Source of the DNA: a virus
IMG/VR virus record: IMGVR_UViG_3300042691_003122
Span: 1-43,533 of that record
Direction: 5' to 3' (one strand)
Length of the DNA stretch: 43,533 nucleotides
Shown here: one piece after another, positions 41,105-43,533 of the stretch
Numbering within the stretch: position 1 is the first letter of the stretch
Layout of the letters: every line of letters begins with the position of its first letter
The notes under the pieces: model-generated
Told to the model about the DNA's origin: nothing
The model's input: only the letters and a program-made list of their open reading frames with translations
The model's database searches: none
Translations under genes and position numbers: made by a program

Positions 41105-41338
41105 TCATTGTTTCGGACAATCCGGTGGGTCGTCGCAAAGACAAGCCCATTGACTATTGTGGCGTTCGATCTGCTTCACGGTCTCCGGCGTGTCGGCCTT
41201 GGTGTCGTAGGTGATCGGGCCAGCGATACGGCAGTAGTCACCCTTGATTTCGGCTTCGGTCAAATCGTGCACGCAAGCGCTCGTCGCGCTCAGGATCAGG
41301 GGTAGCGACAGCAGCTTCAGCCTTTTCCACGTTCGCAT
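41105..41338 (-). CDS. Outer spanin (Rz1-like lipoprotein), 77 aa
   Basis: The start MRTWKRLKLLSLPLILSATS is chosen because AGGAG lies seven bases upstream. It is a signal peptide ending with a lipobox-like SAC (Cys22), so mature lipoprotein begins there. The body has YCRIAGPITYDTKADTPETV and ERHNSQWACLC, a pattern I recall from phage o-spanins. Overlaps the putative inner-spanin gene by 101 bases in another frame, the classic Rz/Rz1 arrangement. Fuses outer and inner membrane in lysis. Confidence 0.75.
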   Translation of the reverse strand: MRTWKRLKLLSLPLILSATSACVHDLTEAEIKGDYCRIAGPITYDTKADTPETVKQIERHNSQWACLCDDPPDCPKQ

Positions 41339-41447
41339 CGAGTTGCTCCTGCGCATCCTGACGCCCCTCTTGCCGCAACTTGGACTTATCCCATTCACCG
41401 AACAGGCGGTCGAGGAGCGACAGGAGGAGAGTCAGAAACTTAAACAT
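41238..41447 (-). CDS. Inner spanin (Rz-like), 69 aa
   Basis: MFKFLTLLLSLLDRLFGEWD gives an N-terminal hydrophobic anchor, then a charged coiled coil (KLRQEGRQDAQEQLDANVEK) and a basic tail. It overlaps the Rz1-like gene and is translationally coupled to the holin (TAATG). It is short for Rz (usually ~150 aa), so it could be a minimal spanin or another lysis-cassette membrane protein. Confidence 0.6.
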   Translation of the reverse strand: MFKFLTLLLSLLDRLFGEWDKSKLRQEGRQDAQEQLDANVEKAEAAVATPDPERDERLRARFDRSRNQG

Positions 41448-41617
41448 TAGGTAGTCGGCTTCTTGCTGACCACCGACCACACGGCAACGCCGATGGTGGC
41501 GACAGCGCCAGCCAGAGCCTCGGCAGTCGCGCCATCAAGGTAGCCCTTACCAGCGAGGAAGCCGAAGCCAGCAGCGGCTACAGTACGGATGACGCCAAAG
41601 AGTTGATCACGGTTCAT
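41447..41617 (-). CDS. Putative holin, 56 aa
   Basis: Reads MNRDQLFGVIRTVAAAGFGF, LAGKGYLDGATAEALAGAVA, ending TIGVAVWSVVSKKPTT. Two hydrophobic segments (~7-23, ~34-51) flank a short polar loop; it resembles the small phage holin family known from Pam3 gp28. Lies between endolysin and spanins, as expected. GGAAAG SD upstream. Makes the inner-membrane lesion that releases endolysin. Confidence 0.65.
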   Translation of the reverse strand: MNRDQLFGVIRTVAAAGFGFLAGKGYLDGATAEALAGAVATIGVAVWSVVSKKPTT

Positions 41618-41618
41618 G

Positions 41619-42011
41619 TTACTTTCCTTTCGGGTATGCCTTCCATGACAGTTCCCAATGTGGACCATCACGGAATTTCGCCCAATCACCGCCCCAAGTA
41701 ATAGGGACATTCTCAGCCGCCGCAGCGGCCTTCACGATCTTGGCCAGCCGGTGATAAAGCGGCCAGTCCCAAGATACCTTACCGTCGATCATCGGCGCGA
41801 GATCAACAGCGTGTCCGGTTAGGTGACGCGAGTTCATGGTCCGCGTGGCACCATTCGCCATAAGCTGCTTCTGGCGGTCCAGCGTTCGCAGCCCTTCCAG
41901 TACGGTGAAGTCGAGGTCCGACATCGCCGCAGCCTTCTTGACCACGCGGACTAGGTCGGGGTGGACCCCCTCCAGCCTGCTAAGTGAACGCGCCCCAAGC
42001 ACAATACTCAC
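41619..42011 (-). CDS. Endolysin, M15 peptidase (VanY-like), 130 aa
   Basis: Zinc-dependent peptidase that cuts peptide cross-links in peptidoglycan. SRHLTGHAVDLAP (61-73) carries the His63 and Asp70 ligands; WGGDWAKFRDGPHWEL (106-121) carries the His118 ligand and HWE end, so the active site is complete. No signal peptide, so it depends on the holin. GTG start in a GTGA overlap with the upstream gene. Confidence 0.9.
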   Translation of the reverse strand: MSIVLGARSLSRLEGVHPDLVRVVKKAAAMSDLDFTVLEGLRTLDRQKQLMANGATRTMNSRHLTGHAVDLAPMIDGKVSWDWPLYHRLAKIVKAAAAAENVPITWGGDWAKFRDGPHWELSWKAYPKGK

Positions 42012-42310
42012 GGCAGCACATCCCTACGCGCGAAGGTGATCCGATTGGGTTCGAGCGGGTCCGGACCCCCACGGAAACCGCCATAGCCGGTACCCGAACT
42101 GCTGATCACCTTACCCATCGTGAGGTTCGGCTGAGTGCCAGCGAGTGGGCCACGCACGGGAGTGCGGCTCAGGGCAGCACCGATACCGAATGGTTCGGGA
42201 CGCGGGCGGCTACCGGGAGAGACGCGCATGGCACCCGCAGCATCGGTGGCAGCCGCCTGCTGGGTAGCCTTCTTGCCTTCCTTGCTGGTCCAAAAGTTCT
42301 TAGTGGCCAC
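42008..42310 (-). CDS. Hypothetical late protein, 100 aa
   Basis: Reads MATKNFWTSKEGKKATQQAA then a Pro/Gly/Arg-rich, low-complexity middle (PGSRPRPEPFGIG). Ends DPLEPNRITFARRDVLP. No domain recognised. Sits between the membrane coiled-coil protein and endolysin with overlaps on both sides. Confidence 0.55.
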   Translation of the reverse strand: MATKNFWTSKEGKKATQQAAATDAAGAMRVSPGSRPRPEPFGIGAALSRTPVRGPLAGTQPNLTMGKVISSSGTGYGGFRGGPDPLEPNRITFARRDVLP

Positions 42311-42593
42311 TGCGATCCTCCTTCTTGTTGAGCTTCTCGAACAGGACGTTCAGGGTATCATCGACATGCTTGAAGCTGACTTTCATATCGTGACGCATTT
42401 CGCGCATCTCGGTCTTGATCTCGGTCATGGTTTCTCTGAAGTCGTCGCGGCGCACATAGATTTCAGGAAGGTCCTTCTCGATGGCCCTAATATCGACCTT
42501 GAGGTCGTGGATCGCGTCCCAGACTACCTTCAGTATCCAGCCGATGGCAGCACCAAATCCAGCAAACAACCAGTTTATGATACTCTGATCCAC
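42300..42593 (-). CDS. Membrane-anchored coiled-coil protein, 97 aa
   Basis: MDQSIINWLFAGFGAAIGWI is an N-terminal membrane segment, followed by a long charged coiled coil (KDLPEIYVRRDDFRETMTEI, REMRHDMKVSFKHVDDTLNV). The layout is common in phage lysis or tail regions (XhlA/holin-accessory-like). Precise role not known. Confidence 0.65.
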   Translation of the reverse strand: MDQSIINWLFAGFGAAIGWILKVVWDAIHDLKVDIRAIEKDLPEIYVRRDDFRETMTEIKTEMREMRHDMKVSFKHVDDTLNVLFEKLNKKEDRSGH

Positions 42594-42634
42594 GATCTTA
42601 AATCCTCATCTCATTTGTACGCTGGCAATCTTGG

Positions 42635-43533
42635 TTAGAACACAGCCCGGCAAAGCTCATACGCGTAATTGTCAGATCCGATTTTATCTATGAAAAACGT
42701 GATTGTTCCCGGACCCGTAAACGACACGCCGCCTGCAAGCTGGTTGTACGCAGTGTCGGCAAAAGTCATATTCGCATTGGTTGTGCGAAAAATGACGACG
42801 CGCCCCGTCAAATCCCCGGCGTTAAATCGGTTGACGGTGACAGGTGCTGCTGCCGTGACGGGGAAATAGCTTCCATTGGGGATAGCCAGAATATTTGTCG
42901 TTACATCGGCGTCTGTAAGCGCAGAGGCAGGCTGAGAAAGCGATAGTGCCCCCCTAGACAAAGTAGGAAATTCATAATCGCCATTTGTCTGCGTGATTAC
43001 GCCATAAGCGCCACTATCCACGCCAGCGTCATCAATCTTAATCGTGCCTGCGCCAGTCCACGATCCGCGAGGGTCAAATGCATTTCCAAGCACTGTGATG
43101 CGAGGGTCAGTACCCGTTATCTCGATACCTTTTACGCCCGCTGTTCCAGCAGTGTACGCAATAGAGTTATTAACGACATTTTTGTTATACCCGCCAAAGG
43201 CAGCGCTGGAGGCTAGGGCTATGCCCTTTCCGTTTGCAGTGTCGCCAATGGCAACGATATTACCTTCAATTAACGTGCCTTTATTGCTAGTGCTCAAGTC
43301 CTGAATGACGGTCGCAAAGCCAGCAAAGAACAAATTGTCACGGATGGTATTGTAATCACCAAGATTGTTAACGCCAACACCACCTTCAGCGCCTTCAAAA
43401 TAGCATCCTGAAACAACGCATTTATCGGCATTGGATGCCAAAACGACACCGTTGTAAATGACGGAACCTTCGCACTTATCAATGGCAGCCGAATAAGCAG
43501 TTCCAGCCCCGCCCGCGATTTGAAAACCAGTTA
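42635..43533 (-). CDS. Beta-helix tail spike or fibre tip (partial)
   Basis: The frame is open to the right edge, so the N-terminal part is missing. Repeating motifs such as VVSGCYFEGAEGGVGVNNLG, NTIRDNLFFAGFATVIQDLS and TLIEGNIVAIGDTANGKGIA have the N..I..N style of right-handed parallel beta-helix (pectate-lyase-like) proteins. The C-terminal ~130 residues form a beta-rich cap. Codon use is visibly more AT-rich (AAA, ATT, AAT) than its neighbours, consistent with a recently exchanged receptor-binding tip. Confidence 0.75.
   Translation of the reverse strand, partial: TGFQIAGGAGTAYSAAIDKCEGSVIYNGVVLASNADKCVVSGCYFEGAEGGVGVNNLGDYNTIRDNLFFAGFATVIQDLSTSNKGTLIEGNIVAIGDTANGKGIALASSAAFGGYNKNVVNNSIAYTAGTAGVKGIEITGTDPRITVLGNAFDPRGSWTGAGTIKIDDAGVDSGAYGVITQTNGDYEFPTLSRGALSLSQPASALTDADVTTNILAIPNGSYFPVTAAAPVTVNRFNAGDLTGRVVIFRTTNANMTFADTAYNQLAGGVSFTGPGTITFFIDKIGSDNYAYELCRAVF

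Noticed and set aside
1-43533. Integrase, lysogeny repressor module or tRNA genes
   Set aside because: None seen; only a small HTH protein (23381-23662) and an HNH endonuclease, which do not establish lysogeny.

Overview
The window is an internal piece of a tailed-phage genome with a podovirus-like gene set. The evidence is a large portal protein, terminase subunits, a T7-gp13-like GNAT-fold protein, an internal transglycosylase protein, a 2,435-residue giant virion protein, a holin/endolysin/spanin cassette and a phage-type replication module. No integrase, lysogeny repressor, tRNA or phage RNA polymerase is visible. Codon use is GC-rich and Shine-Dalgarno (SD) sites are mostly GGAG/AAGG-like, consistent with a proteobacterial host; the host cannot be fixed from sequence alone. 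The major capsid gene probably lies beyond the left edge and the rest of the tail fibre/spike genes beyond the right edge.

Layout. (1) Positions 1-6365, mostly minus strand: packaging and head genes, transcribed leftwards as small terminase, two small genes (one apparently frameshifted), large terminase, a 116-aa protein, portal, a 71-aa protein and a scaffold-like protein cut by the edge. A plus-strand HNH-AP2 homing-type endonuclease sits between the two terminase genes. (2) 6366-8244: a divergent control region. It holds a good sigma70-like rightward promoter, three tiny genes separated by strong tetraloop hairpins, and about 0.8 kb of AT-rich non-coding DNA. That DNA carries a palindrome, DnaA-box-like sites, two TGTATAGTTA boxes 22 bp apart, three 31-bp dyad repeats and four CGCCGAA copies. 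It is the best candidate for a replication origin or master control region. (3) 8245-26556, all plus strand with many ATGA/GTGA/TAATG overlaps: small early proteins; a MoxR ATPase / DUF3150-like / metallopeptidase-VWA triad; a DUF6378-like protein; family A DNA polymerase; small membrane or secreted proteins; a DnaA-domain-IV-only protein; dCTP deaminase; a Cys-cluster PD-(D/E)XK nuclease; VRR-NUC; SNF2-type helicase; a Cys4 protein with an acidic tail (possible SSB); a small HTH protein; and a 950-aa primase-helicase. (4) 26553-43533, all minus strand: giant polyvalent protein, internal virion proteins, GNAT protein, structural proteins, an 806-aa tail protein, overlapping spanins, holin, M15 endolysin, a membrane coiled-coil protein and a beta-helix tail spike running off the edge.

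How it fits together. The plus-strand operon would remodel the host, make nucleotides and replicate DNA through primase-helicase, PolA, SNF2 helicase and nucleases. The DnaA-like protein and the repeat region are plausible initiation partners. The minus-strand clusters package DNA and build the particle and lysis machinery. The two convergent junctions both end in a shared CTAG where the stop codons of opposite genes overlap.

The most interesting parts are the repeat-rich 7.5-8.2 kb region together with the DnaA-domain-only protein, the phage-encoded MoxR/VWA triad, the apparent frameshift downstream of the small terminase, and the hairpins that punctuate the small early genes. Family assignments come from motif reading only; no database search was possible.
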